From contig NZ_CP083582.1 of assembly GCF_020091585.1 (NCBI RefSeq), positions 2,728,001-2,792,000 on the forward strand: a stretch of 64,000 bases of DNA, read 5' to 3'. The DNA is from Kovacikia minuta CCNUW1 (lineage in GTDB: Bacteria; Cyanobacteriota; Cyanobacteriia; Leptolyngbyales; Leptolyngbyaceae). Position 1 is the first letter of the stretch. Each line of letters begins with the position of its first letter. Positions 51,793 to 61,179 of this stretch are shown one piece after another. The notes under the pieces were generated by a model. That model searched no databases. It was not told where the DNA came from and worked only from the letters and a program-made list of their open reading frames with translations. The translations under genes were made by a program, and so were the position numbers.

Positions 51793-51927
51793 CCGCACCC
51801 TGACTTGAAAAGCATACATACTTAGGGATCAGAAGGTTGCAGGTGCGACTCCTGCTTACTCCGGTTGGGGTAATAGCTCAATCAGTGGAGCATCTGGATG
51901 TATCAACCGCTTTTCTAACTTGTGCGG
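51793..51927 (+). ncRNA. Y-like RNA element 3 with permuted tRNA module
   Basis: P1 CCGCAC (51793-51798) with GTGCGG (51922-51927); 5' strand CCTGACTT; P2 GAAAAGC (51807-51813) with GCTTTTC (51909-51915); ATACATAC (51814-51821); 3' strand TAACTT. The apical module is an almost complete tRNA in permuted order: anticodon-stem strand TCAGA, T arm GCAGG TGCGACT CCTGC, acceptor TTACTCC closed by GGTT onto GGGGTAA, D arm GCTC/GAGC, then anticodon-stem strand TCTGG, which pairs with TCAGA. The Y stem thus replaces the anticodon loop. This matches published descriptions of bacterial Y RNAs that mimic tRNA. Confidence 0.8.
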
Positions 51928-51968
51928 GGTGGCAAATCCAATTTGTACCTGGCTAATTTCACCCTGAG

Positions 51969-51974
51969 TATAAT
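51969..51974 (+). promoter_or_regulatory. -10 element before the PD-(D/E)xK gene
   Basis: TATAAT, followed by ACTACTACGCTGTAG, 34 bp before ATG 52008. No convincing -35 is seen. Confidence 0.45.
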
Positions 51975-52007
51975 ACTACTACGCTGTAGATTATCTCACA
52001 CTTAGCA

Positions 52008-53017
52008 ATGCCTGAACCCAAGCCAATTCCAACCAAATATAACGGTGTTCAATATCGTTCTCGTTTAGAAGCTAGATGGGCACTGTTCTTTGATCAGTTG
52101 GGTATTGACTATCGTTACGAATTTGAAGGGTTTCAACTCCGTAGTGGATGGTATTTACCTGATTTTTATCTGCCCAAACATGGATGGTTCGAAATCAAAC
52201 CCAGGGAAAGTAATGAAGAAGAACGTCAACATGGGTGGGATATTGTTAGTAGTCACTTTGATTGGGGAAAAGATAGAGAAGAAAATGGGTTCAGCGCAAT
52301 GGATCAGTTTTATATTCTAACTGGTTTCCCTTTAGAAAAAACTTATGATGCCAGTTATGACTGTGAAATTACGGGAAATCTTTGGATGGAGAACCATGAG
52401 ACAGGAGACATCTATTTTGCTCCCAACGTTTACTATAAAAGACAGGCTGAAGGAGATAACTTAGAGTACGATTTCCCAGTTTTACAAACTAAGGCTTGTG
52501 CTCATTGTACAAACTTCTATACTTGCTCTTTATATGGCAGAAGAGGAGGTAAAGGAAGACTGTTAGTGTAACCGTTCAGGGGGTCTGTAAAAGATCAACA
52601 AAACTCCATAACTCTTCCTAGACAGCACTTTCAAAACTTGACATTTATGAGTTCATGTTAGGAGAAAGTGGCTTTAAGCAGATTTGGTTGATAGTTTTGC
52701 GCCTAAATTACTTTTCGATCGCTACTGCTGGTGTTATTCCTGAAGCAGGCGCTACGCCTAGAGCCATAAAAATCTGATACCCCCTGAACGGTTACCTGTT
52801 AGTTTACACCCATCAGTTTTTAGTTGATTCCGATACTTCTTTTCTGGATGTTTCTCCTCAAATTGAGGGAGATTTAGAAATTGCTAGGAGCAAAGCACAC
52901 TCAGCATATCTTCAACTTTCAGAGGAGCATAAGCAGATCATGGAACAATGCAAATATAGAAAATCAGCTAGGGTGGACGCTGCCTACGAATTGGCTAAAA
53001 AATTTCGTTTCTTTTAG
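52008..53017 (+). pseudogene. PD-(D/E)xK-nuclease-like gene interrupted by an IS66-type MITE
   Basis: The first 186 codons read MPEPKPIPTKYNGVQYRSRLEARWALFFDQLGIDYRYEFEGFQLRSGWYLPDFYLPKHGWFEIKP. E-x(n)-PDF-x(n)-EIK is a PD-(D/E)xK-type active-site pattern. A C-terminal cluster CAHCTNFYTC may bind zinc. At GRLLV the frame meets a 228-bp insertion and stops. If the insertion and one copy of the 8-bp duplication CTGTTAGT are removed, the frame continues LLVYTHQFLVDSDTSFLDVSPQIEGDLEIARSKAHSAYLQLSEEHKQIMEQCKYRKSARVDAAYELAKKFRFF to 53017. The present product (52008-52571, 187 residues) keeps the whole nuclease core. Confidence 0.8.
52568..52795. mobile_element. IS66-type MITE with 8-bp target duplication
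   Basis: Perfect 17-bp terminal inverted repeats GTAACCGTTCAGGGGGT / ACCCCCTGAACGGTTAC are flanked by CTGTTAGT on both sides (52560-52567 and 52796-52803). There is no transposase. Ends beginning GTAA and 8-bp duplications are features of the IS66 family. Confidence 0.85.
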
Positions 53018-53160
53018 GAGAAAGTCACTACCTAAACTTTGAATAAACCTCATTGTGGTTCCGGTGTTCCTTCCAGGAGATACTGCCGCAACAGCGATAG
53101 ATAAAATGGCAGCCCACGCAATCACTACTTTTGGAGACTAAGTTTCAATCATTGGCAGTT
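53018..53160. other. Spacer with a short coding remnant
   Basis: Positions 53053-53142 can be read as IVVPVFLPGDTAATAIDKMAAHAITTFGD and a stop, which looks like a gene end but has no start or partner. Otherwise it is empty up to the next Y-like element. Confidence 0.35.
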
Positions 53161-54800
<1,640 letters not shown>

Positions 54801-54804
54801 TGTA

Positions 54805-54848
54805 AAACTTTGGTTGCGCTAGAATCCAGCATTACGCAACCAAAGTTT
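54805..54848 (+). terminator. Strong hairpin after the Ro60-like gene
   Basis: AAACTTTGGTTGCG and CGCAACCAAAGTTT form a perfect 14-bp stem with a 16-nt loop just after the stop codon. CTTATTCT follows rather than a clean U-run. Confidence 0.75.
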
Positions 54849-54993
54849 CTTATTCTCATTTGAGGAAATATTTGTTAGGTCAAGTATAATTTAACTAAAA
54901 CGCTAGCTGAAGGCACCTTACCCTAAAGCACTGATTTAAGGTTCTTTGCATCAGGATTGATTGCTTAAATAGTATAGAACTAGGAGCCAATAA

Positions 54994-56988
54994 GTGGAAA
55001 TTGATATTAGAGGCAAAGTCAAGCACACCTATTTACCACTTACAAAAGCACTGTTGCCTCTCTTTGAGGCAATTGTTAATTCCATTCATGCTATTGAACA
55101 AGCAAAAATTAGTGATGGATATATAGATATTTATATTGAAAGAGAACCTGGATTATTAGCTAGTGAGTTTTGGTCAATCAAGAATTTTGTAATAGTTGAT
55201 AACGGTATTGGGTTCACTGAAGAAAACTTCCAATCCTTTAAGAGACCATACACTACTTATAAGGAGTCTAAAGGCTCAAAAGGTATCGGTAGGTTTTTGT
55301 GGCTGAAAGCATTCAAATCAGCTTCTATAGAAAGTCTGTACAAAGAAAACAATATTTCCTTCTCACGTAAATTTGATTTTGTCATCTCTGACAGCGGAAT
55401 TGAAAATTTATTAATCGAAGAAGCAAGCTCTCATGAGCAAAAAACCACCGTCAAGTTATTGGATTTTAACGACAATTATCGAAAAAAATGTCCACAAAAG
55501 TCGGCGACCATTGCAAAAAGGATTTTAGAGCATTGTTTAGTTTATTTTTTAACTGATAAAGCTCCTAAGATTAGACTTTTCGATCTAGATGAAACAATCA
55601 GTTTAAACTTTTTATTTGAAGAAAACGTAAAACCAAATTCTGAAACTAAGAAATTTGAAATCAAATCAAATAAATTCAGCATTACTAATCTAAGGCTTTT
55701 GTATTCAGGTGATGATTCGGAACATGAAATTCATTTTTGTGCTCATAATAGAGAAGTTTTGAGTGAAAGACTCAATAAAGATATTCCCGATCTTCACAAG
55801 AAAGTAAGAGATGAAAATGGTAAAACGTTTACTTACGTAGCTTACATATCAAGTAAATATTTAGATGATCATGTGAATTCAGAAAGAACTGATTTTAACC
55901 TCCTTAAAGAGGCTAGTCTTGAGTTTGAAGATGAAATAACTTTGGAAGAGTTAAGAAATGAGGCTGTTGATTTAGCGAAGCAGTATCTGTCACCCTTTCT
56001 AAGGGAAATAAGAGAGCGAAAAAACGAAGAAATTGAAACCTTTGTTAGAACTAAAGCTCCTCAATATCGTCCTCTTCTAAAACATTGTCATGAAAGCCTT
56101 AACGAGATTGCTCCTGGGCTTACTGATGAAAAACTTGATATTGAACTTTACAAGCTTTCCTCAAAAGCCAGTATTGATCTCAAGGAAAGAAGTAGCGAGA
56201 TATTAAAGTCACCAGTGGACGATTTTAGAAATTATCCAGAGTATACAAAGACGTACAATGAGTTTATAGAAAAGTTTAATGATTTTGGTAAATCGAGTTT
56301 AGCGCAATATATTGTTCATAGAAAAGCCATATTGGAGCTTTTTTCTAGTAACTTAAAGAAGGATGAGAATGGCAAATTTAAACTAGAGAAAGATATTCAT
56401 GAAATTATCTTTCCATTAAGAAGAACTTCAGATGATGTAGATTTTGAAAGGCAGAATTTATGGATTATTGATGAAAAGCTCTCATATCACAAGTACTTGG
56501 CTTCCGATATTCAGTTAGGTCAACTTGAACCAGTATCAGCAAATGGCAGTGATAGACCTGACCTTATAGTTTTTAATCATCCATTTGCCTTTGTTGAAGG
56601 AGAATCACCTTATACATCTATTGTCATCATTGAGTTTAAACGTCCAATGCGGGATCTTTATTCTGAGAGTGAGAATCCAATATCTCAGGTGTACGGTTAC
56701 ATTAAGAAGATTCAAGAGGGCAGTGCAACTGATAAGGATGGAAGAGTGATTCCGGCTGGAAGATCAATGCCGTTTTATGCATATATCATTTGCGATATTA
56801 CACCCAAAGTTAAAGAGTTTGCTGAAAACTATGGCTTGACTATCACTCCTGACCAGCGTGGCTACTTTGGCTACAATCCCAATTTCAATACTTATGTTGA
56901 GGTGATCTCTTTTGAAAAATTAATTTCTGATGCTAAACAAAGAAATAGAATTCTTTTCGACAAGCTTCATTTACCAATTCACCACTAA
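54994..56988 (+). CDS. GHKL ATPase fused to a PD-(D/E)xK-like nuclease domain
   Basis: 664 residues, GTG start after TAGGAG. The N-terminal 150 residues carry the Bergerat ATPase motifs: N-box LFEAIVNSIHAIE, G1 VDNGIGF and G2 GSKGIGRFLWLKAF. A central region resembles MutL/Hsp90-type transducers. The C-terminal 170 residues contain DRPDLIVFNHPFAFVEGESPYTSIVIIEFKRPM, a D-x(n)-E-x-K nuclease signature, and EVISFEKL near the end. Such ATPase-nuclease fusions are typical of prokaryotic defence islands. The DNA is clearly more A+T-rich and poorer in GCGATCGC than its neighbours, suggesting recent transfer. No methylase or specificity gene is adjacent. Confidence 0.85.
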   Translation: MEIDIRGKVKHTYLPLTKALLPLFEAIVNSIHAIEQAKISDGYIDIYIEREPGLLASEFWSIKNFVIVDNGIGFTEENFQSFKRPYTTYKESKGSKGIGRFLWLKAFKSASIESLYKENNISFSRKFDFVISDSGIENLLIEEASSHEQKTTVKLLDFNDNYRKKCPQKSATIAKRILEHCLVYFLTDKAPKIRLFDLDETISLNFLFEENVKPNSETKKFEIKSNKFSITNLRLLYSGDDSEHEIHFCAHNREVLSERLNKDIPDLHKKVRDENGKTFTYVAYISSKYLDDHVNSERTDFNLLKEASLEFEDEITLEELRNEAVDLAKQYLSPFLREIRERKNEEIETFVRTKAPQYRPLLKHCHESLNEIAPGLTDEKLDIELYKLSSKASIDLKERSSEILKSPVDDFRNYPEYTKTYNEFIEKFNDFGKSSLAQYIVHRKAILELFSSNLKKDENGKFKLEKDIHEIIFPLRRTSDDVDFERQNLWIIDEKLSYHKYLASDIQLGQLEPVSANGSDRPDLIVFNHPFAFVEGESPYTSIVIIEFKRPMRDLYSESENPISQVYGYIKKIQEGSATDKDGRVIPAGRSMPFYAYIICDITPKVKEFAENYGLTITPDQRGYFGYNPNFNTYVEVISFEKLISDAKQRNRILFDKLHLPIHH

Positions 56989-56994
56989 CAATTA

Positions 56995-57339
56995 ATGAGG
57001 ATGACTGAAGCTGTACAGTACATAACCAATCAGCAAGGAGAGCGAGTTGGGGTTTTGCTTGATTTGGAAACCTACCATCGCCTTGTTAATCCTGCTGCAT
57101 CCAATGAGGAGCTTTTGACAGGGTTGAGCCTGGAAGAATTGCAGGCATTAGCCAATAGCCAACTTGCCTTGGCTGAACAAACGCAACTGGGTGATTTACT
57201 GGCTCAAAATGCTGAAGGGCAATTGTCGGCTGATGCTACTGCAACTCTTGATCGCTTGCTGACCCAGGTGGACAACCTGAATATCCTTAAAACTAGGGCC
57301 AGGTATACCTTACAGCAGCTTTACGGAGTCTTAGCATAG
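56995..57339 (+). CDS. Antitoxin-like small protein paired with HNH nuclease
   Basis: 114 residues. MRMTEAVQYITNQQGERVGVLLDLETYHRLV is the N-terminal beta-alpha segment typical of Phd/RelB-type antitoxins and related cyanobacterial proteins. The remainder is helical and acidic (EELLTGLSLEELQALANSQLALAEQTQLGDLL). Its stop is 1 bp from the HNH start, so the two are co-translated and plausibly an antidote/nuclease-type pair. This pairing is common in cyanobacteria. Confidence 0.75.
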   Translation: MRMTEAVQYITNQQGERVGVLLDLETYHRLVNPAASNEELLTGLSLEELQALANSQLALAEQTQLGDLLAQNAEGQLSADATATLDRLLTQVDNLNILKTRARYTLQQLYGVLA

Positions 57340-57340
57340 C

Positions 57341-57766
57341 GTGAGTGCTTATATCCCTGTTGAGTTGCAACGCCAGATCCGTTCTCACTTTTCTGACTGT
57401 TGTGCCTACTGCCGAACGGCTGAATCTCTTACAGTGTCAACTTTTGAATTTGAACATATCGTTCCACTAGCAAGAGGTGGAGAGACAGTCTTTGAGAATC
57501 TTTGTTTAGCCTGTCCCTCCTGTAATCGCTACAAAGCAGTTCGTCAGACCGCAACTGATCCAACGACACAAACAGAGGTGCCACTATTTCATCCGCAGCA
57601 ACAATTCTGGTCTGATCACTTTGAGTGGAATGAGGGAGCCACAGAAATTGTTGGATTAACTCCTACGGGTAGAGCAACCATTGAAGCATTAAAGATGAAC
57701 CGGCCTCAATTACTTCGAGTGCGGCAAATATGGGCCAAGATGGGCGAACATCCTCCTGCGTTGTGA
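57341..57766 (+). CDS. HNH endonuclease
   Basis: 141 residues from GTG 57341. RSHFSDCCAYCRTAESLTVSTFEFEHIVPLARGGETVFENLCLACPSCNRYKA has two CxxC zinc pairs, the catalytic EH and the Asn of the HNH motif. The C-terminal segment FHPQQQFWSDHFEWNEGATEIVGLTPTGRATIEALKMN is the conserved tail of a large cyanobacterial HNH family found after small antitoxin-like genes. The target is unknown. Confidence 0.92.
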   Translation: MSAYIPVELQRQIRSHFSDCCAYCRTAESLTVSTFEFEHIVPLARGGETVFENLCLACPSCNRYKAVRQTATDPTTQTEVPLFHPQQQFWSDHFEWNEGATEIVGLTPTGRATIEALKMNRPQLLRVRQIWAKMGEHPPAL

Positions 57767-57810
57767 GGATGCAAATACAGAGTAGGTATCCGGAGAATGG
57801 CAAAATCGAA

Positions 57811-57828
57811 TGTAGTACAATGTAATAC
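57811..57828 (+). promoter_or_regulatory. Promoter-like motif before Y-like element 5
   Basis: TGTAGTACAATGTAATAC contains a -10-like TACAAT (57816-57821) and matches the TGTAGTAT-type motif at 47490 and at 46132-46114. Transcription would start near 57828, at the foot of P1. Confidence 0.5.
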
Positions 57829-57830
57829 GC

Positions 57831-58035
57831 CTCCTGCGTGCCCTAACTTGTAGAGCCTACATACGAGTACGAGAGGAAACGTGCCACTGCCAGCAGTGGG
57901 CGCTTGTGAACGGGGAGTGCGAATAGGGTGGTGGGCTTAGAAGTAGCCATCCTTGAAAGAGTGTGTAATAACTCACCAGCAGAGCGCCCCAAGTAACTGA
58001 GCCAGCGCAATGCTCTGAAAACTTGCACGCAGGAG
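57831..58035 (+). ncRNA. Y-like RNA element 5, leader of the kptA operon
   Basis: P1 CTCCTGCGTGC (57831-57841) with GCACGCAGGAG (58025-58035), 11 perfect pairs; 5' strand CCTAACTT; P2 TAGAGC (57851-57856) with GCTCTG (58012-58017); CTACATAC (57857-57864); 3' strand AAACTT. The apical domain is the largest of the five: GGGCGCT pairs with AGCGCCC around an inner branched region, plus hairpins CCACTG/CAGTGG and GGGCT/AGCC. No T-loop-like tRNA arm is obvious. It ends 23 bp before the kptA start codon, so it is either a processed ncRNA or a structured leader that could regulate the operon. Confidence 0.72.
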
Positions 58036-58058
58036 ATTGATTGAAGCGGAGAACCAGT

Positions 58059-58613
58059 ATGGACAAAACACAGCAGATCAAAATTAGCAAATACCTCAGC
58101 AAACATCTGCGACACGCACCAGAGCGGATTGGGCTAACTCTGGCGATCGGGGGTTGGGTGAATGTCGATGATCTGTTATCTGCCTGTGCCGCTCATCAGT
58201 TTCCTATCACTCGTGCCGAGTTGGAGGAAATCGTTGCCACCAGTGATAAACAGCGATTCTCATTTGATGAAACCAGAACTCGGATTCGAGCCAATCAAGG
58301 ACATAGTGTTGAGGTTGATTTAGAACTACAGCCGCAAATCCCACCGGATGTGCTGTATCACGGAACAGGGGAACAATCAGTGCCCGCAATTCTACAATCG
58401 GGGTTGCTCAAGATGTCACGGCATCACGTGCATTTGTCTAAAGATGTAGAAACGGCTCGAAGAGTTGGCATGCGGCATGGTCGTCCTGTCATACTGGCGA
58501 TCGCAGCGACTGCAATGCAGCAAGCCGGGTTTACTTTCTACTGCTCAGACAACGGAGTTTGGCTTGTAGATGAAGTTCCACCTCAATATTTGAGCGTGAT
58601 GGGCGATCGTTGA
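58059..58613 (+). CDS. kptA: RNA 2'-phosphotransferase (Tpt1/KptA)
   Basis: 184 residues. MDKTQQIKISKYLSKHLRHAPERIGLTLAIGGWVNVDDLLSA is the signature N-terminus with the RH pair; then SDKQRFSFDETRTRIRANQGHSVEV, YHGTGEQSVPAILQSGLLKMSRHHVHLS and VILAIAATAM complete the Tpt1 fold. The enzyme moves an internal RNA 2'-phosphate to NAD, giving ADP-ribose cyclic phosphate and nicotinamide; in fungi and plants this completes tRNA splicing. Some Tpt1 enzymes also ADP-ribosylate RNA or DNA ends. ATG 58059 is chosen over an upstream TTG. First gene of a five-gene operon. Confidence 0.95.
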   Translation: MDKTQQIKISKYLSKHLRHAPERIGLTLAIGGWVNVDDLLSACAAHQFPITRAELEEIVATSDKQRFSFDETRTRIRANQGHSVEVDLELQPQIPPDVLYHGTGEQSVPAILQSGLLKMSRHHVHLSKDVETARRVGMRHGRPVILAIAATAMQQAGFTFYCSDNGVWLVDEVPPQYLSVMGDR

Positions 58614-58637
58614 AGCACAAAGATAAGAGGAGCAACC

Positions 58638-59081
58638 ATGACCATTTACTTTTATGTTGAACGAGAAAAGCCCTACGGTTGCTTCTCCAATTTTTCAGCA
58701 CATGGTTTCATGCTGGACGAGTTATATTGGGCAACGAGTGAGCATTACTTCCAGGCGCAGAAATTTGTTGGTACTCTCTACTCGGAAAAAGTACGGCAGG
58801 CTAAAACGCCTAAAGATGCAGCCAATATGGGGCGCGATCGCTCCTTACCACTACGGTCTGATTGGGAGCAAGTAAAAGATGATGTCATGCGAAAAGCAGT
58901 CCTGCAAAAGTTTAGAACCCATGCAGATATCCGAGAAATACTGCTGGCAACTGGAGAGGAAGTGCTAGTGGAGAACTCTCCGATCGATTACTACTGGGGT
59001 TGCGGCAAAGACGGCAGCGGCAAAAACAAACTGGGGCAGATTTTGATGGAAGTGCGTGAGATTTTACGCAACGAGAACTGA
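58638..59081 (+). CDS. NADAR-family (YbiA/DUF1768) N-glycosidase
   Basis: 147 residues. FYVEREKPYGCFSNFSAHGFMLDELYWATSEHYFQAQKF, RSDWEQVKDDVMRKAVLQKF and YYWGCGKDGSGKNKLGQILMEVR are the diagnostic NADAR motifs. Family members cleave N-glycosidic bonds; some remove ADP-ribose from guanine bases added by DarT-type toxins, others act on riboflavin intermediates. It is 24 bp from kptA, which uses NAD and forms an ADP-ribose product, so a joint role in ADP-ribose/RNA chemistry is plausible. GAGGAGCAACC precedes the ATG. Confidence 0.93.
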   Translation: MTIYFYVEREKPYGCFSNFSAHGFMLDELYWATSEHYFQAQKFVGTLYSEKVRQAKTPKDAANMGRDRSLPLRSDWEQVKDDVMRKAVLQKFRTHADIREILLATGEEVLVENSPIDYYWGCGKDGSGKNKLGQILMEVREILRNEN

Positions 59082-59114
59082 TAGATGTAAGTGATGGAAA
59101 GGGAGGAAGAGATA

Positions 59115-59696
59115 ATGAACTTAACTCAATACGATTATTATTTAGTCCTTGATTTAGAGGCAACCTGTTGTAATCAAGAAACGATCAAGCGGCATCAGAC
59201 GGAGATCATCGAAATCGGAGCCGTAATGGTTAAAGCACAAGACTTAACTGTAATTGCTGAATTCCAAACGTTCATCAAACCTGTTCGCTATCCCATCCTC
59301 ACAGAGTTCTGCAAGTCATTAACCTCCATTACCCAAGAACAAGTTGACCAGGCTCCAGGTTATGTGGAGGCGATCGCCCTTCTAAAACAATGGCTGTCAA
59401 ATTATCCCAAGGCAGTGTTTGGTTCTTGGGGAGACTACGATCGCAACCAGTTCAAACAAGACAGCAAGTTTCATAACGTTCCTTTCCCCATTGACTGTCC
59501 GCACGTCAACCTCAAACAGTTGTTCAGTGAGGCTCAAGGTTTACCCAAGCGCTATGGCATGGCAGAAGCCCTGCAACTGGCGGGAATGGCACTGGAGGGA
59601 ACTCATCACCGGGGCATTGACGATGCCAGAAACATTGCTAAATTGCTGCCGTTCATTCTGGGCAGGCAACAGCTACAACAGCCTTCAACCGCTTAA
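59115..59696 (+). CDS. DEDDh 3'-5' exonuclease (ERI-1/KapD-like)
   Basis: 193 residues. ExoI YYLVLDLEATCCN, the segment EIIEIGAVMVKAQDLTVIAEFQTFIKP, ExoII SWGDYDRNQFKQD and ExoIII HRGIDDARNIAKLLPF supply the four acidic residues and the catalytic His. The DLEAT signature places it with ERI-1/3'hExo, which trim 3' ends of small and ribosomal RNAs in eukaryotes; bacterial homologues are little studied. GGGAGG before ATG 59115 decides the start. In this operon an RNA 3'-end trimming role is likely. Confidence 0.9.
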   Translation: MNLTQYDYYLVLDLEATCCNQETIKRHQTEIIEIGAVMVKAQDLTVIAEFQTFIKPVRYPILTEFCKSLTSITQEQVDQAPGYVEAIALLKQWLSNYPKAVFGSWGDYDRNQFKQDSKFHNVPFPIDCPHVNLKQLFSEAQGLPKRYGMAEALQLAGMALEGTHHRGIDDARNIAKLLPFILGRQQLQQPSTA

Positions 59697-59702
59697 TTGA
59701 CA

Positions 59703-60536
59703 ATGACCAACATCCACAAGCTACTCAACCAGATTGCCAGTGCTGAAGTACAATTGCAATCCACTCAATTCCTTGCACCTTGCGTTAAGGGTGGACGAGT
59801 TCGCACACGGGTAGCAGGAATGATCTATACCTTCACTCCTAAACCTCGGCAGTTTGAAGGATGGGGTATTTTTCAGCCTGTGGACGAACGAACCGCAACG
59901 CTCGTTGAAGGAGCAGATTTACCCCAGATCGCTACTTACTTGCAGCAGTTTCCAACGATTCGGTTACGGTTGGCTTACCGTTTACAAAGTCAAAGTTGGC
60001 TGGCATATCCAATCAATGAAGCGGATATGCGGCAACGGTTTAAGACAATTAAACCTGTGGTTGTGCATCTGGTGACAGAAAGCGTTGCCTTTGAGCAAAT
60101 CCTCGCTTGCTGGAATGGCAATTCTTGCTGGTTTGAGGAAGTCGATCGCTGCGCCGATCCTGCGATCGCAGAAACCCTGCAATCCAATCTCAAGCAGTTG
60201 ACTCCTGTGGAGGAATTGCAGTTTAAGGGGATGACCCCAGAAATGCGATCTCTCTACGAACTAGCGGCTCAACAGATAGATGGATTTGCTCAACCTCAAC
60301 GAGATGAGAAGCGACTGCGGCAAGCTCTCAAACTGGGCGGCGGTGAACTGCACCAGTTCCAGGATCGAGGAGATTACTGGACAGTGGATTGGACAACCTC
60401 AGATGGCATTCGTCATACCAGTGCGATCACCAAAGATGATCTGACTGTAGTGAGTTCTGGAATTTGCTTGAGCGGACGCGATCGCGATTTCGATTTGCAA
60501 TCGTTAGTGGGTGTGATGGAATACCGGGAGTGGTGA
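59703..60536 (+). CDS. Unknown protein, 277 aa
   Basis: NIHKLLNQIASAEVQLQSTQFLAPCVKGGRVRTRVAGMIYTFTPKPRQFEGWGIFQPVDERTATLVEGADLPQIATYLQQFPTIRLRLAYRLQSQSWLAYPINEADMRQRF. An N-terminal beta-rich domain (about 30-125) is followed by a helical C-terminal part. I know no family for it. It starts 6 bp after the exonuclease stop and ends 4 bp before the ThiF-like gene, so it belongs to the operon and probably works with ThiF. Confidence 0.8.
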   Translation: MTNIHKLLNQIASAEVQLQSTQFLAPCVKGGRVRTRVAGMIYTFTPKPRQFEGWGIFQPVDERTATLVEGADLPQIATYLQQFPTIRLRLAYRLQSQSWLAYPINEADMRQRFKTIKPVVVHLVTESVAFEQILACWNGNSCWFEEVDRCADPAIAETLQSNLKQLTPVEELQFKGMTPEMRSLYELAAQQIDGFAQPQRDEKRLRQALKLGGGELHQFQDRGDYWTVDWTTSDGIRHTSAITKDDLTVVSSGICLSGRDRDFDLQSLVGVMEYREW

Positions 60537-60540
60537 GCCT

Positions 60541-61179
60541 ATGAGCATCTTTTTTCATGAACAGCTTTATCGAACGAATACCGTCATGACAAAGCTGAAG
60601 GAGTTTCCTGTCACCATTTGTGGTGCAGGAGCCTTGGGTGCAAACCTGGCTGAGAATTTAGCTCGTGCTGGTTTTGGTAAGCTCAAGGTGATCGATCGCG
60701 ATCGCATTGAGGACCGGAATCTTTCCACTCAGCCCTACTACCGTTCAGATGTTGGTGCATTCAAAGCCAAGATTTTGGCAAATAACTTATATCGGGCGAT
60801 CGGGACAAAGGTAGAAGCTGAAACCAAAGAACTGACTGCGGCAAATGCTGCTCAACTACTTAAAGAGAGTGGATTGATTGTTGACGTATTTGACAACAGT
60901 TCTTCTCGCCGAGTAGTGAAAGATTACGCCGATCTCACTGGAACTCTCTGCCTCCATGCTGGACTTTCTGCCAACTATGCAGAGGTTATCTGGAATGATG
61001 TGTATCGAGTTCCATGTGATGTCAATGATGATGTGTGTGATTATCCACTTGCACGTAATTTGGTGATGTTAACGGTAGCTGTGGCTTGTGAGGCGATCGT
61101 TTCTTTTGCTACAACCGGCGAACAACGTCACTTCACGATCACCTTGAAAGATTTGGTTGTTCAACAGCTAATTCTTTAA
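60541..61179 (+). CDS. ThiF/E1-like adenylyltransferase
   Basis: 212 residues. The ATP-binding Rossmann motif VTICGAGALGANLAENLARAGFGKLKVIDRDRIEDRNLSTQPYYRSDVGAFKAKILANNL matches ThiF/MoeB/E1 proteins, including the Arg and Asp/Asn contacts. The zinc CxxC pairs and a clear catalytic Cys are not seen, and the protein is shorter than MoeB, as in plasmid-borne ThiF variants (for example PRTRC-type cassettes). Such proteins adenylate the C-terminus of a ubiquitin-like partner; the 66-residue protein at 51582 is one candidate. Last gene of the kptA operon. Confidence 0.88.
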   Translation: MSIFFHEQLYRTNTVMTKLKEFPVTICGAGALGANLAENLARAGFGKLKVIDRDRIEDRNLSTQPYYRSDVGAFKAKILANNLYRAIGTKVEAETKELTAANAAQLLKESGLIVDVFDNSSSRRVVKDYADLTGTLCLHAGLSANYAEVIWNDVYRVPCDVNDDVCDYPLARNLVMLTVAVACEAIVSFATTGEQRHFTITLKDLVVQQLIL

